From positions 5,861,030-5,925,029 of the forward strand of contig NC_023749.2 of NCBI RefSeq assembly GCF_000499845.2: DNA of 64,000 bases, written 5' to 3'. The notes under the pieces were generated by a model. The model made no database searches, was not told where the DNA came from, and worked only from the letters and a program-made list of their open reading frames with translations. The position numbers were made by a program, and so were the translations under genes. Shown one piece after another: positions 37,301 to 49,418 of the stretch. The DNA comes from Phaseolus vulgaris. Taxonomy: Eukaryota > Streptophyta > Magnoliopsida > Fabales > Fabaceae. How positions within the stretch are numbered: the first letter of the stretch is position 1; the number at the start of each line of letters is the position of its first letter.

Positions 37301-38604
37301 GCAAGATGTTGCATTAAACCACACTCGATTGAATAAAATTCCTTTCCAGGTCAGATTAACCCCATAAGTTATAGTTTTGTTTGTTGGAACCTTGAATTAC
37401 TAAATTAATGTTTCTAGCAATTGACATTTTGAAAATTCTGTATTTTTCACCATATTATCAGGCTCAGCGTGATGTGTATCTCTTGCTCTCAAGGTTCATT
37501 CTATTTTACAATAAAGGTAAACATACGTTTGGGGCAGTGGATTACTGGCTATGATTGACTATGTACTAGCCTGTTAAAATACAATTTTTTTTTTTTTTTG
37601 CAGCTGACAAAATAGATAGCTTCTTGAAACAATGTCCTGCTTTCCCCACTGCTTTCCTAATTGGTGGTCCAGCAGATATATTTGTTACTGAACTCACTGA
37701 TCAGGTACGTTTGAATTACAATTTACCATTTCATGATTAAGAGCCTTATCCTCTATTTCACATGAAGAGATGAAGATGTTACCCTTAATGTTGGTTTGAT
37801 TATTTTTCTCGTCACTTATCAGCTTCAAAAGCTAAAGGTGGAACCAGTGCTGCTTCATTACTTTTCAGAAATTAGGGTCCTTCAGGGTACTATATCAACT
37901 ATACAGATGCAATATTTGGACAGGGACCATTAGTATATCGTCCTGATTTAGCTATGCCGTTTTTTTTATGCTAATGACACAGGTATGGAATTGAGAATGA
38001 CTACTAGTACAAGATTAAAAACTTGTTTGTATAGCTTTACTTCTCCTGGTGGTCCAATGTATCCCACGAGAGCCGTTCGTCATGCAGCTTGGGAATCATT
38101 AGACTTACTTTTTCCGGTTAGTACTCGTACTTGAACCATTGCAAGGGTTTCGTTCTTTATTTCCCCTAAATAATGCATGCGGATTATTAATTTTAGTTGT
38201 CGGAACGAGTTCACGGTAGCCAAAAGAAAGATACTCTAGTAACTAAAGGATTTGACTTTTGATTATAAGTTTATAAGTCTTGTTGAACAGGTACATAATA
38301 TGATTAATAAGTGGTTCAAAATTGTTTAAGCTGCCAATACATTAATAATACAGTTCTTTTATTAAATTTTTTTCCTCTTTGGTTATTTAACTGAGTTCCT
38401 AAACATGGCAAATTACCGTGTTACATACAGGTGGGACGTTATCCGCGGCATCTTATTAGTTTGTTCTTCAGGCTGCTTTATCCTTGGTATTGGCCCTCTT
38501 CCTGTTGGAATTTCGTCATTTCTTGTGTTAAGACCATTTTCTACTCCTTGCTCGGGTTTATATTTTCAACGTGGGATAGGATTGCCAAGCCAAAATCGCA
38601 ATAA
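34325..38604 (+). CDS. Protein of unknown function, 358 residues, 11 exons
   Basis: Exons 34325-34405, 34507-34591, 34948-35144, 36651-36733, 37139-37184, 37293-37349, 37462-37516, 37604-37704, 37823-37886, 37983-38116 and 38431-38604 join in phase with canonical splice sites. The protein begins MSEPHSTPRTSAYLEALSQA and is mostly helical in appearance. Recognisable patches are DGPLCFYDVLADYFV, RRFQSLFCYLLQDVALNHTR, FLKQCPAFPTAFLIGGPADI and SPGGPMYPTRAVRHAAWESL. The C-terminal exon is rich in aromatic and hydrophobic residues (LISLFFRLLYPWYWPSSCW, then VISCVKTIFYSLLGFIFS), which suggests membrane association. I do not recognise a named domain. The clean exon structure argues for a real, conserved gene. 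It is convergent with the ALY gene. Intron 2 carries a 25-base poly-G tract. Confidence 0.85.
34854..34878 (+). repeat. Poly-G tract of 25 bases
   Basis: A run of 25 G lies in intron 2 of the unknown gene, about 70 bases before the exon 3 acceptor. It is on the sense strand, like the similar tract 3.7 kb upstream in UXS copy 2. Confidence 0.9.
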
Positions 38605-40058
38605 ATTCCTGTCTGTACAGATTGTCAAGCCATCGTTTGCGTAGCTCCTTTGACTTTTCTTCCTTCTTTCGTCATTAGTGAAGTTGTGTGCAATCAAACT
38701 TGCTAATGTTTTGTATATTTTGTTATTGTCCAAGTTAAGAATTTTTAGTTATATAGCGTTAAGTTGAAGGAGAAAAAGACTGCAATCATTTAGCAAAAAT
38801 ATATCAAAATTAGTAAAATTATTAAGTGAGACTGAAAATTTATCAATTTTAGTGTATTATTAACCCGAAAATCATCCTTAATTAAAGTAGATTGAAGCAC
38901 GAATTTTTGAAAAAGGACGAACAATTTTAACTAAATAAAACCAGCACGTTTTCCATACAATGACATTAATATTATAAAGTATTATGACTGATCTAGAGCG
39001 CAGAATTTGTTCATTTACTTGCATACACAACGTTGTTTCCAAAAGTATAAAAGCACTGCAAAGACACCAAAATAGAGATTAATTCATTCGCCAGTTACAG
39101 GTCAACCATAAAAAACAACGTTAAAGCCGCGCACAAGCTGGTCTCCCAATGAAAAACTGTTCTTAAACGTATTAGTGGATAATCGTCACACTATGTTAAA
39201 TGAATTAACACCACCCTTTCCCACGGATACCAATGCCTATCATGTTAAAAAGAATTTCTAACTACCAGGAAAATGGCCGAGCACGTCATTGTAACCAGCA
39301 CTGACATTTCTCACAGATTCAGTACTGGTAAAGAACGGTCACAGCCGATGTAAATTTTACAACAGACAAGAGATGAGATTACCGACTCCTACAGCAAATC
39401 CCTAGCATGGAGTGCTATCTTCATCTGTAGACTTGTACCGCCAAGTGCAACCAGCCGATGAAGTCAAATGGGATTCCATCTCACTATATAATCAAGCCAA
39501 ATTTACCAGACAGTCAGAAAAGATGTTCTCAACTATAATAAGTAGAACATATAAAGATGACAAACCTCAACGGCTACACTAAACAAATATAGCAAAGGGC
39601 AAGGTTATATAATAATAGAGATCACATGACTCTTTCCTAGGGAGAGAGGGTAAGAAAAGGCAAGGAATCTACCTTATTTGAAGATTCCACTGTATTGGTA
39701 TGGTTTAACCAAAACAACAAAGCAACTGTGGGTCAAATCTGCAGCCTCCCATATTTTGTAGCGGCCAAATATTTCTGTGTATTGATAGACGAGATCATGG
39801 TTCCCACTTTCCATAATACACTAGTTAAAATAAATTAATGCCAAGGAGAGGATGCTGACTCCTGTTTCGTGATCCATATTTCATACCCAAGGAAAAGGAA
39901 TAATAGGCAACAGAAGCCCAAACTCAACGGATCAAGTCTAAAAGTTTTCACTAAAGAAGTCCATTCCCTTTCCCCTAATAATTAGGGCATAGCAAAATAA
40001 ATAGTGTTCCATCAACAAGCCCCTAATAACCATAGAAAATTAAAACATGGCAATTCCT
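38605..40058. other. Convergent 3' regions of the unknown gene and the ALY gene
   Basis: The part from about 39000 to 40058 is clearly less AT-rich than ordinary spacers here. It probably contains the 3' UTR of the minus-strand ALY gene, perhaps with an untranslated exon. No coding exon was recognised on either strand. Confidence 0.45.
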
Positions 40059-43026
40059 TCAGTTCAATTGCATTGCCTCGGCGTGATACTTCTCCAGATC
40101 AGCATCCAGATCATCTGCAGATAATTTATCGTCACGTCTTCCTCCACCGTGACCTCTTCCTTGACCTCGATCCCTTTGCATGCCTTGCCCCCTTCCTCCT
40201 GGCTTTCTTAATGCCCCATTTCTTCCTTGTCCACTGAGTCAGTTCAATAGCACATATGATCATCTTAACAATAAAAAAAAGACAACCTCTTAACATAAAC
40301 TAATTGGAAACATCAGAAAACATAAATCAGTTTTCTAGGGAGTTAAAATGAAATAAATTTGAAATCCTTGATATATACACATTGAAACCCAGTAAAATTT
40401 AGAAAAAAATGCCAAATCAAAAAACAGAGGATACAAAAAGGTTCACAACTCCAAAAATGAAATCAAATAACAGATTATTAAGGAACAAAATCATAAGAAA
40501 GAGTATACCTTCGAGGAACACCAGGGGTAGAAATGTTTGCTCCCGCAATCTCTATCTTCATTGGTTTGCCATCTAATTGAACATTGTTGTATCTCTTCAC
40601 AGCAGCTACAGCATCAGCTCGTCGTGAAAATACTACTTCTGCTGTACCCTATGAAAAAAAGTTTTTCTAAACTACTGCAATACAGAACAAATTGATGAGA
40701 AGGACCACATTATGCCAACAGAATAAGATACCTTCGATCTTCCACTCCTGTCGTAATGAACCCCGTGCCGTTTCATGTCACCAACTTCAGAAAACAATTC
40801 CTGGAGAGTACAAAATTGAATTTCAATCTTTGACTGTAAAACAGTAAAACTGCAAACATCTTTGTTTGTAAGAATATAAGATTGCAATTAATATTTGCAT
40901 TTTTTTCATGATAAAGCAGTCAGCTAGGCATATTTAGGTTTCTGGGCAGTATATAGGCAGATCATACCAAGGGCTGTTTCAAAGAGTAGGGGTATTGCAA
41001 GGAGGGGTAAGAAAGTTTATTACTTTTATGAGTTGTGTAAGGTTTATAACAACACTAAATAAAAGATTAAGACATTAAAATTATATTAATCTATTATTTC
41101 AAAGAAATGTCAAAGAAGAAGAAAAAATATATATATTTAGTTCTTCCTTCCCTTTTTCTCCAAAATCCATTACACTTAGACTAGGTGCTAGAACGTATAA
41201 GCACCTCTTGGTGCATTAAGAATTCCTATATAATTAAAGTAAAACATGTAATTAGCACCTTAAAGTAAAACAATAAAAAAATTGAAAACCAAGACATTTA
41301 ACTTGATAAGTGATAATTAACTACCAAGGAGTGAAATAGAATGAAATGGAATTAACTTTTAGACCTAGTAGTTATTAACTTATTACATATACGCCACCAG
41401 AAAGTTCCAGCAAAACTCTTCCAAACACTCCTTATAGTCCTGACTACAGGCGCCTATGCAATGTTGGGGACAATATCAGGCGAACTTAAATTTAAATCAA
41501 TAATGATAGTCTGTAACTCTATCTCTGTCTTCTTTCCTTTTTGCCCCTTCAAAGCCATAGTTTAATTAAAATCCCTTTTCTCTATTCTATACTGCAATTT
41601 AATTGACTCCTTAATAAAGGTAAGGTTTCATGCCTATAAGGTTGTAAAGGCCAAAAAGTGCTCTTGGGCATTAAGGGTTTTTAATTGTTCAAGTGGTTTT
41701 GAAGGAAATAAAAAGGAAGAATTTGGTGTCTGCTTTTTAAGGTATTCCAAGGCGAAAAGTTGTCTTAAACATTGGTTTATTTTAAAGAACGTCATTAACA
41801 ATAGAATCTGAAAAATGTAAAATATTTTATTTTTTGCACTGCTTTTCCTGTTCCATATAAATTAATTGCTCCAGGATAACATTTTCATTGTAAATAAACT
41901 ATTAATAAGTTTAATTTCCTAGATACTCCCGGAGAGTGACAACTAGTTATTAAACATTCTATTTCAATCCTTGGTATTTAATTATCACTTATCAAGTTAA
42001 ATGTCTTGGTTTTCAAATTTTTTTATTGTTACTGATAAGGTGCTAATGTCATGTTTTACTTTAATTATATAGGAATTCTTAATGCACCAAGAGGTGCTTT
42101 AAGTTTACAAGTTAATCAACTAACAGACGTAAAAATTTACAAGTTGTCCCCGAAAAAAGAGCCTGAAAAGACACTGATTAGAAAAAAATGATTTAGGAAA
42201 AACTAGAACCAAAGCCTCTCTAGGGAAATTGGCAAAATTAAGTGACTATTTTTCTAAAATAAGTTGAACAGTGCTAAGCAGTTAATTTATCCTTTTAGTC
42301 AAACACATCACAATAACACAATTATCAAAATAAATTCCAAAATGAGTAGCTACGGTATGAAAACCCAAGAGAGCAAAAGAAATAGGAAGCAAAAAAGAGT
42401 AGGTACTTCTGACTTTTTTACATACAGCTAGAGTCCTAATAACAAAGCTACTTGCGCAAACATACACTTCATAGTTTACATCCACCACCCGGTCCATCCC
42501 TACTTTCTTAATCCGTAAAAAAAAAAGGAGTCGTCTAAACTATGCAAACACTACGGACAATAGAGACCAAGGATTTCTAACAAACTGCCAGAGGAACGAA
42601 ATTTTTACCTTAATATCGTCATTGGAAACACCATAATCCAAGTTAGAAATGAAAAGTTTGGTCCCAGTTTCAATAGAAGACGCAAAACCACCTCGAGCAG
42701 AGTACCCCGCCGCAGCCACGTACTGATCTGCGTATAAATTGTGCTTCCAAGTCGCGTCGGCCTAAAACCAACGATCAATTAAATCCAACGTATAATTAGG
42801 GTTTGAACCATGAAATCGAAATTAAAAACAAAAGATAGGGAAAGTAAGAGGTACATACGTTGGCGGCGGCATAAGGAGCGGCGCGGTTGGCAACACGGCT
42901 GGGGAAGCGGCGTGAAGGTCCGGGTCCGGATCCGGATGATCGGTTCTGACCACGGAAGTTTCCGGATCCAGATTTCTTGTTGTTCTTGATTATGTCATCG
43001 AGAGTCAAATCCAGGGCTGCATACAT
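40059..43026 (-). CDS. ALY: ALY/REF mRNA-export adaptor (THO complex subunit 4)
   Basis: Five exons on the minus strand (43026-42859, 42761-42609, 40800-40732, 40648-40509, 40233-40059) join in phase to 234 residues. The N-terminus ALDLTLDDIIKNNKK is the UAP56-binding motif of the family. A Gly/Arg/Ser-rich stretch follows. One RRM occupies about residues 90-167, with RNP2 LFISNL at 92-97 and RNP1 KGTAEVVF at 130-137. The C-terminal RG-rich tail (GRGQGMQRDRGQGRGHGGG) ends in the second conserved motif, LSADDLDADLEKYHAEAM. ALY proteins are nuclear; they couple mRNA processing to export by bridging the UAP56 helicase, the THO complex and mRNA. Intron 2 is 1.8 kb and contains a foldback transposon. 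A telo-box sits just upstream of the start. Which ALY paralogue this is cannot be told here. Confidence 0.95.
41190..42115. mobile_element. Terminal-inverted-repeat element in intron 2 of ALY
   Basis: The left arm (about 41197-41345) and right arm (about 41958-42112) are inverted copies of about 150 bases. The left reads GCACCTCTTGGTGCATTAAG and on through AAAACATGTAATTAGCACCTTA; the right carries the complement in the same order. The conserved CTTGATAAGTGATAATTAA is also shared. The outer end is itself a small palindrome (GCACC..GGTGC). The 600-base interior has no ORF. This is a non-autonomous element, Mutator-like or foldback; the superfamily is unresolved. Confidence 0.75.
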
Positions 43027-43080
43027 GTTTATAGAGTCAGGTTTAGGTTTTGGAACAGATCCCGTGAGAATGAGAGAAGC

Positions 43081-43089
43081 TTAGGGTTT
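43081..43089 (-). promoter_or_regulatory. Telo-box (AAACCCTAA) upstream of ALY
   Basis: The minus strand reads ACTAAACCCTAAGC about 55 bases before the ALY start codon. Telo-box motifs are frequent in leaders and promoters of plant genes for translation and RNA processing. Here it probably lies in the 5' leader. Confidence 0.5.
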
Positions 43090-43889
43090 AGTCGAGTGAG
43101 AGAGAAAGAGAGAGGAGATAAAGGTTGTTGATCCCGGGGTATTCAGAGCCACTGCCTCTGATTGGGTCTTGCAGTTTTTCTTTATGGATCATGAATAATA
43201 ATGGATATAATAATATTTTAAATTAAAAAATAAAACAAATATAATTAAAATAATAATTTATTAGATTATTAAGTGAATATTTTTTACTCTTTACCATATC
43301 TCAGAATAATTCCAAAATCTATATCTTAAATTGTTGATTATTTATGAATCAGTATTCGTAATTTAGATTAGGAACTGGGAATCAGTATTTGTAGGTTATG
43401 TTCTAGAATTAAAGATTTATGCATATATGATACATGAGTACGAAATCTTTACTTATAAAGGATATATAAAGGGATTTCTTATTATAATATTTTTTTTATA
43501 TAAATTTTTTTCAATTTTACTTTTATTTAATATATTTTATTTTATTATTATAATATAATATTTTATTATTTCATATGAATTACTTAAAAAATAAAATTAT
43601 TTTTTAATTTAATACTAATGTACAAACGTTTCTACACTAAATCTCACATATCAAATAAAATAACTTTCATTCTCAATCACTTTTTTCACCTCATTTCAAG
43701 CAATTATATTTTTTGGTAAAACCATTATACTTTTGTATATACCATCAAGTCAATCTTAACTTTAACGTGATCAACATCTCACTTTCCCATCACAAAAATG
43801 TCAATGGAAGAAACGAAACAACTTGAAGAAGAAGAAATACTCAAATCGGAAAAGGAAAAAAAAATATTGTTTAATCAATTTATCAATGT

Positions 43890-45385
43890 TATGGGTGACA
43901 ATGCAAGCAGGCGCGAGCAGGCCCATTCCGCATAGGCTTGCCCCACATTTGACCCATAAAATGCATATCGGGTTGGTCCGTCCCGTGCAAGGAGTGCATA
44001 CTCATTTCATTGACACGCACCGTATAAGAGCTAAATCGCAGGTCAGCCTGCATAAGAAATTTTTATTTTTTTTAATTAAAGTTTCATTAATTATAAAAAA
44101 ACTTATTCGTACTACTGAAAATTAAAATTTTACTCATATTTCAATTAATTCAATTAAGATAAAAAATATAAATTAAGTATGAGGGTTGTTAAAAGGTTTG
44201 ATTAAAAATAATTAAAGTTAGATGCAAATCAAAAGAATATCTTATCAAAGTTTTTTCATTTTCTGTTTGGTGTTTGAATCTCCTGATTTGAATGTACTTA
44301 TTTATTTAGGTTGGTGCGACTCTATTCGAATCATGATCGTTAGTTTTGAAAGATAACAAACACATAAAGTCTATTATGAGATATTTTTTTTAGATTAATA
44401 ATAATAATTTACATAATAAACATAGCAATTAATTTTCATATAATATTTTTTAAATGATTTTGTATTTATAAATTTTGAATTACAGTGTTTAATAATTATT
44501 CAAACTAATTATTTTTTTTCCATTACATGAGTTAGATTATCTGATTCTTATTTATTTATTTTTATTTTTAATAAAAAAAATTAACTTCATGAAATGATTA
44601 ATTCGATTTTTTATTGAAAAATTTAATAAAAATCAAATTAAACCTATTCGTGAATATTTATATAAGAATATTTTTTTATACAGAGATTTGTGAATAAGCA
44701 ATTACAAAAAATATTAATAAATTATCATACTACAAAATCTCATCCAAATCTTATTAAAAAAAATTAATTGATTACGAATTGGAATCACGATCATATCATC
44801 TTGAAAGATAACAAACACAGTCTTTTATGAGATACTATTTTTAGATTAATAATAATAATAATTTCCATAATAAGCATAGTCATTAATTTTTATATAATAT
44901 TTTTTAAAATGATTTGTATTTATAAATTTTAAAATTAAGTATTTAATAATTATTTAGACTAATTGTTTGTTTCGGTAAGATTTTGTACAAAAATTTCATT
45001 AAAATAATTCTTATTTATTTATTTTTTATTACTGATAAAAAAAATTAACTCATTTAAATGATTAAAATACAATATAACATTTTTTTTAGTACATTAAATT
45101 TATTTTTTTAAAATAAAATTAAAAAATGTCGCACTACAATAATAAATGAATGGAGTATTTTTTTTTTTTACAAACACAATAAAATAATTATTTTTTTTAT
45201 TTATGCAGGTTAAGGGGCAATTTGTCCCACCCTATTGTTGGCCCGTGCAGATTGTGAATTATACGGGACGGACATAAACGAGTCAACAGAATAGATTAGT
45301 AAGTTTGTTCTGCATTTTTTGGTAGCGGACTAAGAACCAGTCCACATGGTCCGTCTCGCATTTTCATCAGTAAATATAACAATTG
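43890..45385. mobile_element. Decayed transposon-like block
   Basis: The left end (43900-44050) and the right end (45205-45370) are islands of higher GC in AT-rich DNA. Both contain phrases typical of widespread plant DNA-transposon ends, such as GTCCGTCCCGTGC on the left and ACGGGACGGAC and GGTCCGTCTCGC on the right. The right phrases match the left in complement only in short pieces. No transposase frame is visible. Class assignment (possibly hAT-like) is tentative. Confidence 0.35.
44330..45070. repeat. Direct duplication inside the decayed transposon-like block
   Basis: The segment at about 44330-44610 recurs at about 44785-45070. Both hold GAAAGATAACAAACACA, TTTAGATTAATAATAATAAT, then GTATTTATAAATTTT, and end with AAAAAAATTAACT. 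The copies differ by scattered substitutions and indels. The offset is about 455 bases. Confidence 0.7.
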
Positions 45386-47011
45386 GGATGTCCTAGCTTC
45401 TAAATATTTTAGAATTCCCTATATAATAATAAAAATTTAAATTATAAGAATTTTCAATTTAGTTTTACAACACATTTCATTTTATTTTTGTAAATATTAA
45501 CACATAAATTATTGATAATAAAAAGTAAAAAAAAAACTGATGAAATGTATATGAGTATATTTTGTGTTCTTATATTTACTGTGAGTTCATTATCTCCTTT
45601 AGAGTGAAACATCATCAAACTCATATATTTCTCCCCATTTATCAATTTTTCTGTTATATTAATAGTAAAATACAAACTCATTTTCTACCCACTTTTTACT
45701 TGTGGTACTCCATTTCAAAATAAATAAATAATTATCTAAAGTTAAAACTCGCTTATAAATGAGTTAATTTGTAAAAGTTAGAATATTAACTTTTCAAAAT
45801 ATAATTAAGTCGTATACAAGCGAACTTTAGTTCATGAAATATTTTATTTTATTATAAATGCTTATGGAAAAAAATTCCAAATGTTCAGTTACTAATTTAG
45901 ATTATTACATGTCTTAAATGATCGGGTGAACGTGAACTATTAATCCAATACGCATAAAAATCATTTTTATAAAAACTAAAATCACAATATTACTAAAAAA
46001 AATAGCTAAACAAGTGCCTAAATTATAATATACTTGTACATAAAAAAAACATTTTATAGTGGCTGAATAACTAATATAAAATGTTATTTTTAATTAATTT
46101 AAAATGTATATTATGTTTCAATATATAATTAAATTTAAAAAATCCAAAATTACATTTAAAATATGTAATAGTAACATTCTTATATTAATATACTTTTGGG
46201 TAAAATATTAATATAAGAACATTGCTATAACATATATAATTTAATATAAAAGTTAATGAGTATTATTATGAATAAACACAGTTTTTAAAGATTTCTGCTT
46301 TAAAAACTACAACAAATTATAATGAATTATAATATATGAAATATAATATAATTCTTTTCTTGAATTATACTAGGTATATTTTTCATGACCTAAACATCAT
46401 TTCTCATTAATTAAAATAACTATAAATTAAAAAGCAAAATGTTGGTGTCAAAAAAATCAAGATAAAACATGAACAATGCTCACTTAGATATTTTTTTTAC
46501 TATAATGACTATAAATCTGTATTACTTTCTTGCTTAGATTGTACCTTACGAAAAAAGATAATGCGTATCTATAAGATTTAAGCATTTTTTTTCTATTTTC
46601 TAAGTATTGTGGATGCAAATTTTTAGGTTGAATATTCTTTAAAATTTCCAAAAATATACACTAATTTCATTTAGACTTTAAATATATTAAAAATTAAATT
46701 AGATTGAATAGATAAAATCAATTTACAAAAATAAAATAAGGTCCAAATACTCACAAATATTTCGTTGTAAAACTTCTCAGAACCAAGTTAAAACAAAATT
46801 GCAGATCATGTACGAAGATGATTTCAAACACTGGTATTGGATTAATTTAATCATTTCAATACACAAAGGATGTGCCCAATCTCATATCTTCAATTTGAAC
46901 TAAAATCTAAAAACCTAAGAATTGAAATCTAGCAACAGAACAATAGATCCACCAGATACAGTTAACAAACATAGGGGATCAAGAGCACAGATAAGGACTA
47001 AGATAATTTGT

Positions 47012-47455
47012 TCAAGAACTAGTGAACTTTGTAACGGCCTTGGTACCCTCTGAGACAGCATGTTTGGCTAATTCTCCGGGCAGAACAAGTCTGACCGCAG
47101 TCTGGATTTCCCTTGAGGTGATGGTGGGTTTCTTGTTGTAGCGGGCAAGTCTAGAAGATTCCTGGGCAAGCTTCTCGAAGATGTCGTTGATGAAACTGTT
47201 CATGATGCCCATGGCCTTGCTGGAGATACCAATGTCAGGGTGAACCTGCTTCAGAACCTTGAAGATGTAGATCTTGTATGTCTCCACATTCTTCTTGTTT
47301 CTCTTCTTTTTCTTATCACCACCAGCTCCTCCCTCCTTCGGAAGCTTCTTTCCTGCCTTTGGCTTCTTCTCCGCCGGAGCCTTGTCCCCAACCGTGGACT
47401 TCTTCTCCTCCGCCGGCTTCTTCTCCGCTGGCTTCTTCTCTGCCTTTGGTGCCAT
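47012..47455 (-). CDS. H2B: Histone H2B
   Basis: A single uninterrupted frame of 147 residues on the minus strand. The N-terminal tail is plant-type, with Lys/Ala/Pro-rich repeats ([20 protein letters not shown]). The histone fold begins at about residue 57 ([17 protein letters not shown]) and continues through [39 protein letters not shown] and [20 protein letters not shown]. The C-terminal AVTKFTSS carries Lys143, which corresponds to the mono-ubiquitination site known for plant H2B. Lack of introns is usual for replication-type plant H2B genes. The protein pairs with H2A in the nucleosome. The promoter elements upstream fit S-phase expression. Confidence 0.98.
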   Translation of the reverse strand: MAPKAEKKPAEKKPAEEKKSTVGDKAPAEKKPKAGKKLPKEGGAGGDKKKKRNKKNVETYKIYIFKVLKQVHPDIGISSKAMGIMNSFINDIFEKLAQESSRLARYNKKPTITSREIQTAVRLVLPGELAKHAVSEGTKAVTKFTSS

Positions 47456-47565
47456 ATCTAGTGCAGAACTTGTGCTCTGTAGAAATTTAGGGTTCAGAAT
47501 TGGGATTTCAAAAGCTTAGTGGAAAAGCAATTGAAGGTGTGAATGAATTGAGTTTGCAGGGATTG

Positions 47566-47573
47566 TTAATATA
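47566..47573 (-). promoter_or_regulatory. TATA box of H2B
   Basis: The minus strand reads CCCTATATTAACA, giving TATATTAA about 115 bases upstream of the H2B start codon. A CCAAT box (ATTGG on the plus strand, 47595-47599) lies about 25 bases further upstream. Both positions suit a core promoter. Confidence 0.6.
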
Positions 47574-47613
47574 GGGGAAGGTTTTGAGGTTCTGATTGGC
47601 TACTGCGCTTTGG

Positions 47614-47631
47614 CTCGGATCGATGACCTGG
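47614..47631 (-). promoter_or_regulatory. Histone Type I element (hexamer-octamer) of H2B
   Basis: The minus strand reads CCAGGTCATCGATCCGAG. The plant histone Type I consensus, known from wheat, maize and Arabidopsis histone promoters, is CCACGTCANCGATCCGCG; 16 of 18 positions agree. This composite of an ACGTCA-type hexamer and an octamer directs S-phase expression in known histone genes. It sits upstream of the CCAAT and TATA boxes. Confidence 0.7.
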
Positions 47632-47998
47632 CGTTTTGATGAGTCTATTGTTCAACGGCTGAGATGTTCTTTTGGCTTTTCAGTTTTCCTTGGGCGCCTA
47701 AATTTATTTTTGTCCCGCTATTACCTTTTGTGATTAAAAAATGAAACTTCCTTATCACAAAACAAGCATTGAGTATATTTTGTTTTACGAGATTTCGTTC
47801 CTACGTAATAAAAATATATAACAAAGTTAATAACTATTCTTCTATCAATATTACATATTATTGAATTTTTCCATTATAACAAAATTGCTTTAAATAAATA
47901 TTATCTAATTTTATTATCCTCCCAAATATTATATTTTTATGATAAATTATTTTCCTTTTAAATGTACATATTAAGAAGCAAAATATTTTCCTTTTAAA

Positions 47999-48691
47999 TG
48001 TAGTAAATTAGGCTTTAAAATGAACAAAAATAATAGTTTTCCGAGACGTGAGTAATCACTGTCCATAAGAACTTATCCGCAGTGTATTGCGTAAGTCTCC
48101 AATGATACAATAGGAACTTTCTAGAAATTTTTGAAGATCAGAACTAGCAAGTTTCTCGAGTAATACCCAAATAGAACCCATAAATATTATAATAATAAAG
48201 TAATGAGGAGAGAGAAATTGAAAAGGAAAAATGGAGAAGGAAGAAGATGGTGAACGGAGAGTTTGAAGAAGATGAAGAAGTGAGTGTGTGAGATGCGTTT
48301 TCTGAAGCAAATGGGATGCAGTATTTATAGATGGAGAAAACACACTGCCACATCTTCAAACCCTGAAGGAGCGGTCATGGCCACCGGAGGTGGAGGAAGA
48401 CCCGCGGGAATGGAGGAGCTAACCACCCATGAATCTCGCAACGTTCTCCAACGTTCTTAAGATTCCACATGACCTGCAGAGTGAAGGCGTGAGCGTTCCC
48501 AGAGGTGCGGCTACAATTCAGGGTGGAAGGGGCAACGTCGCATGATCACCTTGGAGTAGATCTAGTCTTCCCCAAACCTCCGCGATCTCCTCCAACGTCA
48601 CTGAAGAATTTTAGGGTTTGACTACTTACTCTGTTTTCCGTTTCGCAAAAACGCACTCTATTTTTTGTTTTGCAATATATACAGTTTTACA
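47999..48691 (-). repeat. 3' LTR of the minus-strand copia element
   Basis: It starts (plus-strand reading) TGTAGTAAATTAGGC and ends CAGTTTTACA, the same as the right LTR. It is about 87 bases longer because it keeps a purine-rich block near 48180-48290 that the other copy lacks. Compared with the right LTR it shows an excess of T for C and A for G. Confidence 0.9.
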
Positions 48692-49418
48692 AAAATCCCC
48701 CACATATTGCAAAAGATAAAACATATAGATAAAGAAAGAAAACTTTTGGGTTCATCTAAGATGTAATGCATCAGAGCTGGTATAACAAACTATATGAACC
48801 AGTCTTAGATTGATGAATTTAACACATAGTGTAGTTGGTATAGCAAACTATATGAACCAAGACACTTCGTATGTGTTAGAGGTTTTTCAATCACAATACA
48901 CCCCCACATTACTTGTTGTTATCGCTGTGTTGCGTCACTAGGCCATGCGCGTGCCCGGTATTCATGAGTACTATAGATATCTTGCCAAGATCTCATGCAA
49001 GCGGCCCCAATTGACACTCATATAGGTGATTTCATCAAGTGTATGCTGCAAATTATACACCACCCATAAGGGATATGAAAATCATTAAAACTTTGTAAAT
49101 CATTAAAACTCTTTTACCTCTGAATTTTAACCACAAAGTTTATCCTCTCGATAATGCAGTATCTAGCACTTTCACACACACCATAGGAATGGACAAAAAT
49201 GATTTTAAACCAATATCAATGCTAGCAGAAGTAACAAGTGACTTGTTTTTACCCATATGAACCTTATTCATGGGATCTCCAATCACAAAGGTTGGGTTTC
49301 CATCACTTGTTTGTTTGCAAGTTGCTTAAGTCCCATTCCCCTCGATGTTTCTAAAATCATTTTTCTCCCTAGGGGTTTAGTCAGAGGATCTGCTAGATTC
49401 CGATCTGACTTGACATAG

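Larger units (their letters stand above)
43140..47011. other. AT-rich spacer between ALY and H2B with decayed repeats
   Basis: No gene is supported. The part from about 43890 to 45380 looks like a decayed transposon: two GC-richer ends rich in CCCGT/GGGAC phrases flank an AT-rich centre with an internal duplication. A short hairpin (TAACATTCTTATATTAATAT and its complement) lies at about 46170-46226. The last 200 bases before 47012 probably contain the H2B 3' UTR. Confidence 0.5.

Noticed and set aside
43823..44125. 100-codon frame beginning with a Lys/Arg-rich stretch
   Set aside because: It runs from AT-rich spacer into transposon-like sequence, and no domain is visible.
46165..46228. Short AT-rich hairpin as an RNA gene or terminator
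   Set aside because: It lies in transposon-rich spacer with no transcript evidence; a MITE remnant is a simpler reading.
47240..47519. Open frames on the plus strand across histone H2B
   Set aside because: They are Leu/Pro/Ser-rich mirror frames caused by the Lys/Ala-rich H2B tail on the opposite strand.
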